The position numbers and the translations under genes are program-made. 64,000 bases of DNA. It comes from Solanum dulcamara (Eukaryota; Streptophyta; Magnoliopsida; Solanales; Solanaceae). The stretch spans positions 29,491,001 through 29,555,000 of the forward strand of contig NC_077240.1 of assembly GCF_947179165.1 (NCBI RefSeq). Reading direction: 5' to 3'. Below, in pieces: positions 34,190 through 44,400 of the stretch; the stretch's first letter is position 1; each line of letters begins with the position of its first letter. The notes below the pieces were generated by a model. That model was given only the letters and a program-made list of their open reading frames with translations. It was not told the DNA's origin and did not search any database.

Positions 34190-35104
34190 CTCTACCTTGG
34201 ATGTTCATATACAAAACAAAAATATGTACATAATTATTTGTAATACGCATTGGTTGTTACCTCATTAAAAACTTTACCAGAAAAATCCAGTGGGATAAAA
34301 CTTTGGTTAAGGAAAAAAAGTGCAAAGCGTATTTTACTCCCCCTGATGAAGACATTATTTAATATCTCGAAGATGACGCATTCCAATCTTGTATCTCAAT
34401 TTTTCAAAGGTTGAAGTTGGCAATGCCTTGGTGAACATATCTGCTAAATTATCACTTGAACGAATTTGTTAAACATCTATTTCACCTTTCTTTTGAAGAT
34501 CATGAGTAAAAAAATGGATGAAATGTGTTTTGTTCTGTCTCCTTTGATGTATCCTCCCTTCAATTGAACTATACATGGAGCATTGTCTTCATACAATATT
34601 ATTGGAACATCTCTTCTCAAAGAAAGATCACATGTATCTTGAATGTATTGAGTTATTAATCTTAACCAAACACATTCTCGACTTGCTTCATGAATATTTA
34701 TTATCTCTATATGATTTGAGAAAGTGACAACCATAGTTTGCTTCTTTTTTTTTATTTATCCTTACCCCCAGTTTGCTTTGTTGAACGTCATGATATAGTT
34801 GTACCACCATATGTAAATAAGTAGCATGTTTACGATTGAAATTTATGGGGATCAGAAAAATATCCTGCATCTGCATAATCAATCAATTGTAATGTGGATT
34901 CATTTAAGTAAAACAATCCCATATAATGATCCCTCGGAGGTATCTGAATATATGTTTAATTCCATTACAGTGTCTTCGTGTTGGAGAAGAACTAAATCTT
35001 GCTAACAAGTTTACAGAGAAAATTATATCTGGTCTAGAATTGTTGGCAAGATACATCAATGCACCAATTGCTCTAAGATATGGTATTTCAGCAGCAACAA
35101 GCAC
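34190..35104 (-). pseudogene. Copia D RNase H and 3' untranslated stretch
   Basis: Broken frames on the - strand: 34904..35104 (IPYLRAIGALMYLANNSRPD and LLARFSSSPTRRHCNGIKHI) is the RT-RNase H junction. 34477..34734 holds the RNase H end (ASRECVWLRLITQYIQ, IILYEDNAPCIVQLKGGYIK, RTKHISS). Left of that lies the typical untranslated segment (CATCAGGGGGAGTAAAATAC .. TTTATCCCACTGGATTTTTC) down to the 3' LTR. Confidence 0.8.
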
Positions 35105-35658
35105 TTCATCATTTTCATGATGTCGAAATGGATCTTTATGAACATCAGAGATCTCACAACCATTGGGGTACTCAGTGGATGTGCTTTATCCATGGAAAAT
35201 CTTTTAAAAATATTTTCAGTATATGTTGATTGATAGACAAATATTTCATTTGCAAAATGTTCAATTTGTATACCAAGACAAAATTTTGTCTTTCCGAGGT
35301 CTTTCATTTCAAATTCCTTTTTCAGACATTTTACTACCTTTGAAAGTTCTTTAGGAGTTCCGATAATATTTTTAAATCCTTCTTTTAGCAAATATTCGCT
35401 AAGACAATTGTACCACATTCGCTTTTTCAATCCATATAAGGATTTTTGAAGTTTTATTGAACAAGTTTCTCGAAAATCTTTATATATTTCAGGCATTTTA
35501 AATCTTTCAAAAAATTTCATAAAAATATCATTGTCTAGAGAGCCATATAAATAGGCTATAACGACATTCATCAGATGCGTGTCAAGTTTTTTATTAACTG
35601 CCAGATTTATACGAGATCTGAAAGTGATTACATCCATCACAGGAGAATATGTTTCCAT
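35056..35658 (-). pseudogene. Copia D reverse transcriptase lacking YVDD
   Basis: 201 codons on the - strand with ETYSPVMDVITFRSRINLAV, HLMNVVIAYLYGSLDNDIFM, SIKLQKSLYGLKKRMWYN and KKEFEMKDLGKTKFCLGIQI, all RT landmarks. Between the finger/palm part and KDLG the frame reads EGFKNIIGTPKEL. In this family some 25-30 residues including the catalytic YVDD should separate EGFKN from IIGTPKEL. The deletion is in frame, so the ORF looks healthy while the active site is gone. Confidence 0.85.
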
Positions 35659-35831
35659 ATAATTAATGTGAGGTCTTTGCGAAAATCTTTGTGCTACAAG
35701 TCATGTTTTATATCTTGCGACTTCATTTTTCTCATTTTATTTTCGCACAAAGATTCATTTATACCCCACTGAATTTATACTTTCAAGTGTTCGGACTATC
35801 GGTCTAAAAACTTTGTGTTTTTAAATCGAAG

Positions 35832-36329
35832 CTAATTCAACTTGAATTGCATCTTTTTATTTTGGCCAATCATTCCTCTGTCTACATTCCTCGGCAGATT
35901 TTGGTTCAAGATCCTCATTTTGTTACATTTTTCAATAGCAACATTATAAACAAAACTACTGCCGACAATTACATTATTTCGGTTCCATATTTTTTCTGAT
36001 GAGGCATAATTTATTGAAATTTCTTCATTATTTTCAGGCACCTCAACCTCTTTCAATATTTTATCAATTGTTAAGTCTCCTCGGTCTTCTTGAGTAAGTT
36101 CTTCCACATTATGACCATCTTGATTCTTTGCTCCTTTTTTTCGAGGATTTTTATCTCTGAAACTGATCGGTCTACCACATTTTAAGCGTGGTTCAAACTC
36201 ATTTACATTAATTAATTGTTCTATTGCGACTTCAACTCGAATTGGAGCATTAGCAGCTGAAATATAAGATTTAGTAACTCTTGATAGGTCAGTGAATGTT
36301 TTTGTTAGTTGATTTGCAATATTTTGCAA
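35832..36329 (-). pseudogene. Copia D post-integrase linker
   Basis: 166 codons on the - strand (QLTKTFTDLSRVTKSYISAA, NAPIRVEVAIEQLIN, CGRPISFRDKNPRKK). This matches the low-complexity linker between integrase and RT in this copia group, not an enzyme domain. It directly follows the gag-pre-integrase piece, so the whole integrase core is missing between 36330 and 36376. Confidence 0.7.
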
Positions 36330-36376
36330 ATGAATTATATTTTAAACTTCCAGTTTATACTTATTTGTACGAGAAT

Positions 36377-36874
36377 CTAAATGAGATAGTGATTTGCAAT
36401 ATTTTGTAAAATATTAGATCTGAGATGGCTCAATCGGTCATGCCAAATAATAAAATCATTTGAGTTAGTAAACCTTTGATTTACTATGGCATGTGTTTCA
36501 ACCATGCTAATATTTGTGAAGTATAAACCGGATGAAAAAACAGGTAACTTTTCAAGTATAAATTTACTTCCCGACATCATTGTAGTAATATAAAGATATT
36601 CATTCTTTTCATCATTTGTAGTTTCAATATGATATCCATTTTAACGAATGTCTTTGAAACCTAATAAGTTTCTTTGAGTCTTACTACAATATAATGTTTC
36701 ATTAATTATCAAATTTGTTCGTTCGATAAATACAACTTTAGCTTTTTTGGATCCTTCAATTAAACTTGTACTACCAGATATTATATTAACATTATCTTCT
36801 TTCACAATCAAATAAGAGAAATATTTTTTATCTCTTAAAATAGTGTGTGTTGTGCCACTATCGATAAGACACAT
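36377..36874 (-). pseudogene. Copia D protease and gag-pre-integrase domain
   Basis: 36641..36874 has the protease active site MCLIDSGTTHTILRDKKYF. After a stop, 36377..36580 has the gag-pre-integrase His motif FIIWHDRLSHLRSNI. The right-hand (N-terminal) continuation leads into the zinc-knuckle region. Confidence 0.85.
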
Positions 36875-36904
36875 ATTATTATAATTGATTTTGGATCCAA
36901 TTGA

Positions 36905-38260
36905 TGACTGAATTTTTTTTTAATTTTCATAAAAAAAGATACATTATAAGAACATGAAAACTAACAACATAAGAAATCTTAAGAAAATGCACTAAAAATG
37001 TAAAAATTAATAAGACATAATGCCTTATGAAAAACATTTAAGAAGGAAAACATAGTAGCAAACATAATAGGAAAATAATTTTTTATTCCAGTTAGATGAT
37101 CAGTTCTTCAGTCAATATTCTCATAGAAGTCTTCAGCTTCCAAGTGAGTAATATTTGGGAGGCCTTCAAAATCATTATCTTTATATAGCAAGATTTGCCT
37201 CAATATCTTCATATTTATTTGAGGGACTTGCTTCATTGTCATCATTTCGAAAATTCAAGTGTGCCTCCACATTATTATCTTTTCTTTTGAGAGAGGCTTG
37301 ATAAAGTCTCACAAAATGATCGGGAGTATGACAATCACATGGCCAATGACCCTTCATACCACACCGATGCCAAATATTGATTGTACCTCTAGAAGGATTA
37401 TTTTGAGAAACTTTATTGTTCTCATGTTTATTTTTACCATGATGGCGATAATTATTTCATCCTCTACCACGTCCTCGCCCACGTCCACGACCACGGATAA
37501 GGCCGCGGCCACGATAATTATTTTGTCTTGATTCAGACTGATTATGTGCTGCTACAACATTTGTTTCAGGGAATGGAGCAGACCTAGTGAGATATACTTC
37601 ATGATTTTTCATCAACAAAGTATTATTTTGCTCAGCCACAAGTAGACAAGTAATTAGTTCAGAATGTTTCTTAAACCCCTTTTCACGGTATTGTTGTTGT
37701 AGTAAAACATTTGAAGCGTGAAAAGTGAAAAAAGTTTTCTCAAGTAAGTTATCATCAGTGATAATTTTTCCACATAATTTTAATATGGAACTTACTTTGT
37801 GAATAACAGAATTATACTCAGATACAGTTTTAAAATCTTGAAATCGAAGGTATCTATCATATCGAGCTTTTGGTAACACTGTAAGTTTTAGGTGGTCATA
37901 TCGATTCTTCAAATTAGTCCATAATTCAAGAGGGTGTTTTACAGTTAAATATATTCAATTTTTAATCCTTCGTGAAGATGACGATGGAGAAAAATCATGA
38001 CCTTCGCTTTATCTTGGTTTGGTGCTTTATTTTCTTGTTTAATTGTATCACCAAGACCTTTAGCATCAAGGTGAATTTCAGCATTAAGGATCCATGACAA
38101 ATAATTTTTTGCAGTAATGTCAAGGGCAACAGACTCAAGCTTTGATAAATTTGAAATAATGAAAACTGAGATAAAAATTAATTTAGAAATAACAAAGACA
38201 ACTAAAATTAAATTTCTTCAATACCCGAGATAGAAGTTAACTTATCCAGAGAAAATTAGA
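36905..38260 (-). pseudogene. Copia D gag and zinc knuckle
   Basis: The ORF 37457..37912 on the - strand carries the gag body (RYDRYLRFQDFKTVSEYNSV, CGKIITDDNLLEKTFFTFHA) and an RGRGRGRG stretch at its end. The CCHC knuckle follows in broken frame (CHRCGMKGHWPCDCH, about 37325..37370). Further right, frames are too broken to read well (KLESVALDITAKNYLSWILN near 38070..38130, the usual gag start motif). Confidence 0.8.
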
Positions 38261-38277
38261 GTTTCGTGCTGATAAAG
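38261..38277 (-). promoter_or_regulatory. Copia D primer binding region
   Basis: The - strand reads CTTTATCAGCACGAAAC directly after the 5' LTR; TATCAGCACGA is the usual primer-site form in this copia group. Confidence 0.65.
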
Positions 38278-38285
38278 TATCATAA

Positions 38286-38320
<35 letters not shown>

Positions 38321-38342
38321 TAATAATAATAATAATAATAAT
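38286..38342. repeat. (TAA)n microsatellite in copia D 5' LTR
   Basis: About 18 AAT/TAA triplets with one AAC interruption; the counterpart of 33908..33950. Confidence 0.95.
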
Positions 38343-38476
38343 ATATAGATAGATAGCAAAGAAAGAAGTATAATAAAGGAAGATAAAGAGAAAAAGAAAA
38401 AATGGCAACGGAAGAGAAAAATAGAGTAGTAATATTTTTGATGTGTGTGTACGTTTCTATATTGCATAATGACTAC

Positions 38477-38484
38477 CTTTTATA
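38477..38484 (-). promoter_or_regulatory. TATA box in copia D 5' LTR
   Basis: The - strand reads TATAAAAG (CCTATAAAAGGTAG), at the position matching 34087..34094. Confidence 0.6.
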
Positions 38485-38614
38485 GGCAAAATTTATTGAA
38501 AAAAATGCTAGAACTACAGTGAAAATACTATTAATCTACAGTAAAAATACTATTGATTTACAGTAACAGTGAATCGTATGAACATTCACTTATTAACAAC
38601 AAATGCAATATATT

Positions 38615-40768
38615 TGTCACGCCCCGAGAGGGTACCCTAGGCGTGGCCGGCACTCAGAAACTATTTCTGGCTTCTGAGAGAACCACTTGGTCTCATTTAT
38701 TATTTATTCATCAGCGGAAGACTTAAGAATACTAATGTGGGCTTGTCATAATCAAAGAAAAAATAGATAATTCTTAGAAGAAGTAGTTTCTAAGGAGAAC
38801 TACTCGGATTACATCATCAAACTATGTCTATGAAGCCTCTAATACTCTTAGATGGTGCCAATGACATGTCCATGGCTACCTCAAAAGAAACATCACACTC
38901 AACAATAATAAAAGGATAAGGAGTTCCTTCGAATACAAGAAGGACTCACCAAATAGCCGAAAAGAAATGATCTTCAACGATGCGCATGTTGAGGATATCT
39001 AACACCTGTATCTGCATCATAAAATGATGCAGGTCGAATGACGTCAGTACGTGGAATGTACGAGTATGTAAAATGGCAGGAAGGTAAGGACAAATGTTAA
39101 GAAACTCCTCTCAAGAAAACTCAGCTCAGAACTCAACATCAGCTCAATATCAATATGTAATGCAAGTTTAAAATATAATAATAAAAGTAATAGTAATAAG
39201 CAATGCTTACTCAGTTGGGAGTTTCTCTAACCGACAACCATCACTTATGAGCTAGCGATGATACAACGAAGCGATGTCGTTGCCACATCCATCCAATACC
39301 TTGCCAGGGTAAAGGACATCACCATCTTGGATCCACTCATCAAAGTCCTCTTTTTGGGACTTAAGAGGCGTAGCCTCCATCCTACGCTGGCTACGTAGTT
39401 CTGGGGTTTGAGTCAGTTAAACTCTTACCCAACTCGGTGTTCAATACTACTCCCAAAATATGTGCTCATATTAAACTCATCATCTAGTCTCATTGGACTT
39501 TAATTTAAATCATCAAACTCATCTCATTTCATGTTCATCAATCATTATACTTCCAAAAACATCATTTACATCTCATCAAAATATCTTGCTCAAAATATCA
39601 TTTTCTCAAATTCATTCAAACTCAACTCTTTTGCTTTTTCAAAACTCAATAAAATACATATATAGTATTAATTCATATAACTTTCTTTTTATCAATGAAA
39701 ATAATAAAAGCCATCATCTTTACTCAAAACATGTGTAAAAATATTTATAAACATCAAATCAATTAGGATTCATGGGAAAGTAGCCATGAACAATAATTCC
39801 AATAATATGAGAGATAACAATAATAATAGTATTAATGCATAAATATATCAAACTCAATAGAAGAAGAATTAATTTATTTAGAATTCAAGATTTGGATAAA
39901 ACTCAACTATAACTCACTTATAATGAATTTAAATATTTGGCACATGGACGAACTCAATCCAATGCTATGAAAGCCTTACATACCTTAAATCCGAAGGTTT
40001 ACTCCGAATTTGAACACTCTTGGACCCCTAACCTTTTCTTCTTGCCGGAACGTTTTGTGTACTATCCGGAGTATAAGAATAACTGGAGTAGTATTTTTAT
40101 ACTACTAAAACTAAAACTATATTTGAGAAGAAGTATATAGAGAGAAGAAATGCTTAAGAAAGCTTGATGAATAAAATGAGGAAATAAGGTGGGTATTTAT
40201 AGGTGGGAAAGAGTGACATAACAATAAATAAAATAATTATAAAGAAAAATCTGAAAATTTAATGGAATATATTGATGTCATGGATGATGTTAAATGGAGG
40301 ACAATTTATGTCATGAATGATGTCAAATGTATATAGATGTTTCCATGGTAGGTAAGATGAGTTCTTTTTAACAGAATACTCTTTTTCGAAGCTGCGTTTG
40401 AATAAGATAAATTCCTTATTAGGATTTGGTGTCTTCATAAGAATTATAGATATGGAAGTCTAGTTTCATATCGTTCAAGAATCAACCAATTTGGAGCAAC
40501 CTACAGTGAGATATGAATTTTCTTCTATAAACACTCAATTCCGTCACAGTACTATATCTTGCAAAGATTAATTTATTTGACCTACTTATACTCCGAATCT
40601 TAAGATATGTTCTTCATGAAAGTTGTAGGTAAGGATGTTGTGGTTATCCAGAAATTTGAATCACCTAATTTAGACCAACCTATGAAAAGTTATGCCCAAA
40701 ATACAGAGGCTGTATTATTTTCGTCGAGAATTAAAATACCGACATACAACATTTTAGGGGTTGTTACA
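38615..40768 (-). repeat. Gypsy solo LTR with TSD ATATT
   Basis: 2154 bp from TGTCACGCCCCGAGAGGG to GGGGTTGTTACA, flanked by ATATT at 38610..38614 and 40769..40773. No pol lies on either side, so this is a solo LTR left by recombination between two LTRs. It is the same family as the LTR of gypsy E (19719..21947). It sits 8 bp beyond the right target duplication of copia D and about 320 bp before the BTB gene start codon. Confidence 0.9.
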
Positions 40769-40773
40769 ATATT

Positions 40774-41087
40774 GTATTGGGTTGTACGTTTTACTTTTTA
40801 AAAAATTCCCTATTTTTATGAAGTACATATAAATATATCAATAATTTCTATATAAATTAGAAGTATTTAAAATATGTCACAATTTTTTATATTATAAAAT
40901 TAGAAGTACTTAAAATATCACATTTAAAAGGAAAAAAAAAACTTTGAACCAAAAATAAAATAAATAAAAATGACTTGTTAGAAAGGCTATAGGCGATTAT
41001 TTTTTTTTCCCTTTTTGTTTCCCAAACTTTTCTGTGTCTGAATTCCAAAATTTTCCGGTAGGATCCACCCATTTTTGGCTACATAAA
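40774..41087 (+). promoter_or_regulatory. BTB gene upstream region and 5' UTR
   Basis: 314 bp between the solo LTR and the start codon. It is AT-rich, with a pyrimidine-rich run (about 41000..41030: TTTTTTTTCCCTTTTTGTTT) that is common in plant 5' UTRs. No clear TATA box can be singled out. If the gene's core promoter is not in this short stretch it must lie in or beyond the solo LTR, or use the LTR itself. Confidence 0.45.
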
Positions 41088-41401
41088 ATGGAACCACAAT
41101 ACCCTAACCGGCATCATCATCAGAGAATCTACGGCGGCGCCGGCGCCGGCGGCAGCGGAGGAGGAGGATCTTTACCGATGGAAACGATAAGACAACCCTC
41201 AACTCAATTGCAGCCACAACACTCCGATAACGACCGGACTAGCAATGAACTTCGTGCATTGGATTGTAACCTTACATCCCTTTGTGATCATATTCAATTG
41301 GAAGGCTTTAACAACGGCTCATTTTCTGATGTCATTGTTCAAGCCATGGGTTCTACTTATCACCTTCATCGCTTAATCCTTTCCCGGAGTTCTTATTTCA
41401 G
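41088..41401 (+). CDS. BTB gene exon 1
   Basis: Starts at ATG 41088 (MEPQYPNRHHHQ). Upstream in-frame codons to 41034 lack an ATG. It encodes residues 1-104 and two bases of Arg105, and ends TTTCAG|GTTCG. Confidence 0.9.
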
Positions 41402-44400
41402 GTTCGTTTTGGGTCTCCTATTAGACCCTTTAATTCCATTATTGGTATAATTTTACTTGCATTTGTAGCTATCCGTTAGAGAAGTACAAAACTTTCTGTA
41501 GTTTTGCTTCACTAATTTAGGCTACTTTGCAGAAGGTTTGATGTTTTTGGTGGAGTTTTTTTTTTCTGATGTAATTTGGTTTGGCTCTCTTCAATAATTA
41601 TTAGTTACAGAGTACAAAAGTTTCATTCTTGGTGGGGTGTGTTTTTTCTCTTGACATAATTTGGTTAGGTTCTCATTGATCATTATCAGTTAAAAGAGTA
41701 CTACAAAATTCCTCAGCTTTTACTTCATGATTTCTATTCGCGGTTTTGGGCCTCCTATTGCACCCATCAACTTCGTTCATTGGCTCTCTTTTCGTTCTTT
41801 GATAGGACTTGCATTGATAATTCCGTTGGAAAAGTACAGAACTTTATGTTGTTTGCTTCATTACTGTATTTTCTGCTGAGGTTTTGATGTTTTATGGCTA
41901 CTTTCGTGGTGGGTTTTCCTCAATATCAATTACTCCATGCATCGCGATTTTTTTCCCCACTATTTCTATAATTCTATTTGGATAATCGCAATAGATTTTT
42001 CTAGTTTTAAGAATATTTTTATAGAAATGTTAATCTACAGTACATTTAATGTAGTCTCTAAAGATGTACATTTTATTTCACAAAGATTTATAAAATTTAT
42101 ATCTGAATCACACAGAAATTAGATATGTTAACCCTCAACCTCCAAATAAGGTAATTCTTTATGGGAAGGAAGAAGTAAAACTCGAGAATTGTTGCTTTGC
42201 CACTGATAAAACACGGCATCGGATATTAGCTTCATGTAGCCATAACTGCTCTTGCAACCCTTGCACTTGTTCCAGTTCGAGTATAAGCAAGGTCCTCAGT
42301 GTATGTTTCCTGTAATCATTTAATTAGCAACATCCACTTGGTAAAAAATTGTAATTCAAGATTGCAATTCGCCTGGTCTCATTTGTTGCATGTTTGATGA
42401 CAGGCTACATGCTTACTATCCTTATAAAACTTACCATCCTGACAAATTAGGGTCATGTAAATGAGCCTTCACCATTGTTCCCTAATCACAGTATCCATCT
42501 GTATGTACATGCATGTAGAAGTGCCAAGGCCATCTGTTGTATGTTCTTCTAATAAGATGCATTACAAGTGTCTAGTGGAAAGGGTCGTCCACCTCCGAAC
42601 ACAAGGTTGGAGGGCCAGATGCCAAGGAAGAAAGAGTTTGGAGGGCCATTCACCGAAGTTATGTTTTTTTCCGTTTTATGCCTTCATATTTAGCTGCATA
42701 TATACAATAATATTATTGGTCCTTGCATTACAAGTAAGTGAACCTTCTTGAACTCTTAGTTTATGTACTTGATGAACAGGAATATGCTTCAGGGACCATG
42801 GAAAGAAGCCAAAGCTCCAGTTTTGACCTTGACAGTGGATGATAGCAATGTCAATGGGGAGGCTATTGAAATAGCTCTAGCGTATCTGTATGGACACCAT
42901 CCTAAGCTTAATGATAATAATGCATTCCGCGTTCTTGCTGCTGCATCCTTCCTTGATCTTCAGGTATGAAATGTGAAACATATAATGGCTTACTAATCAG
43001 TCTTGTGTTCTGGAAAACGCCATTAGTTTAGTCTAGTAAAAGGGATAGAGGTATGATTACTTTTGCCAAGACGTACTGTAAAAAATTTCTGCATATTGTT
43101 ACAGTAGAATTGACTTTCTGTACGTCAAATATCTGCACTTCCTGCATGATCATTTGCAGCAACTCTTCTAAGGGTATTTTGAAATCAAAAAAAGTGTTTT
43201 ATTAAAAAAAAATATATTCTTATTCTACTATCTCTTAGATACCAGTTGCTATATGTCTTCACTATTCTGTTTAGCTTTAAGTTTTTAGTTCTTCCGGATG
43301 TTTTATTTTAAAGTTTCTCATGAGGAAAAAGGATTTGTAAACTTAGCCAGTTTTCCTTGTGAAAAGGGAAGTAACTGGAATCTGCTATCATTTTGGTGTT
43401 TAAATTGCCATTCCTTAATCAAAATTTATTGAACAAATTTGATAGTCATTTCTTAATCCAAATCAAAATGCTACATACAGTCTTGAGAATTCATAGGTTA
43501 GAGGCATGGCCCAAGTTGGTGTTTAAATTGCCATTCCTTAATCACAATTGTCACGTCCCAAATCAGTGTTGTCAAAGGTGCGCTTAAGCCCTAAAGCGAG
43601 GCTCAAAATGTGTTGAGTGCTTCGCATTGCTTAATGTGCGCTTCAGTGTCATCATCAAGGTTCTGAGGCATACATTCATTCGCCTCATATATTTTTTATT
43701 ATGCTTATGATTATAGTCTTGAACTAAACATATATTTGTATTTTTTCTCCCTTTGTGCCTTTTGCATTAAAGCCCATGCTTTATTTGCGCTTTGCTTTTA
43801 AAACCCCAACAGACCTTAAAACAATTTTGGGCCTTTTCCTTTTAATAAATCTACCCCAAATTCACGTGACCAGCACCCGAAACTCTACCCAACCAGAGTG
43901 AACCAGCTCAAGTAATAATGCCTACTTGTGCACCTAAATCATGTATGCAAAAGCTTTTAGAAATATCAATCTTTGAAGTATTGACAATCATGCATGAATA
44001 TTACCGTTAAATCAATCACATTTTTTAAAAAAATGAAATATTCATAAAAATAATAAAGTCTCATGCACACATGTCATATGAATAACCATAATTACAACTC
44101 AAAAGAACCACTACCGTCAAGGAAACCTCTATGACAAGGATTAAGCTAGTCAACCCCGACAAGCCCCGATGACTCAAAAAAACATATAACAATCTAAGCT
44201 CCACAAGAAGTAAGTGGACACTAAAAGTATTCAATTGGAAAAGGTGGAACTGTCCTAACCACATGGTTCAAGATGGTCAACCATAATCCTAAAATCAAAA
44301 GTTGAATGGCTAAAAGGCCTGAGCTCCACATGCCTAGTACATATCATACAACAGTTTCCCCAAGAAGTGAGACAAGATTTAAAGAAATCAAGTGGCATGC

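Larger units (their letters stand above)
33901..38601 (-). mobile_element. Copia element D with 5-bp TSD, deletion derivative
   Basis: LTRs 33901..34189 and 38278..38601, flanked by AATGC at 33896..33900 and 38602..38606. Internal order on the - strand: primer site, gag, zinc knuckle, protease, gag-pre-integrase, post-integrase linker, RT, RNase H. Its primer region (TTTATCAGCACGA) and LTR ends fit the Ale/Retrofit-like copia group as I know it. The integrase core and the RT YVDD box are both missing, and stops are frequent. Confidence 0.88.
38278..38601 (-). repeat. Copia D 5' LTR
   Basis: 324 bp, starting TGTTGTTAATAAGTG in element orientation and ending ..TTTTATGATA. It aligns with 33901..34189 (shared TATAGATAGCAAA, AAGTATAATAAAGGAAGATA, TTTCTATATTGCA) and carries a longer (TAA)n tract plus an extra CTACAGTAAAAATACTATTG repeat. 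Confidence 0.82.

Noticed and set aside
41034..41087. N-terminal extension of the BTB protein
   Set aside because: The in-frame extension begins with GTG; the first ATG is 41088, in good agreement with a plant start.
42461..42751. 96-codon ORF in intron 1 as an extra exon
   Set aside because: It has no domain, and splicing exon 1 directly to exon 2 restores the BTB frame exactly (SSYFRNMLQGPW).
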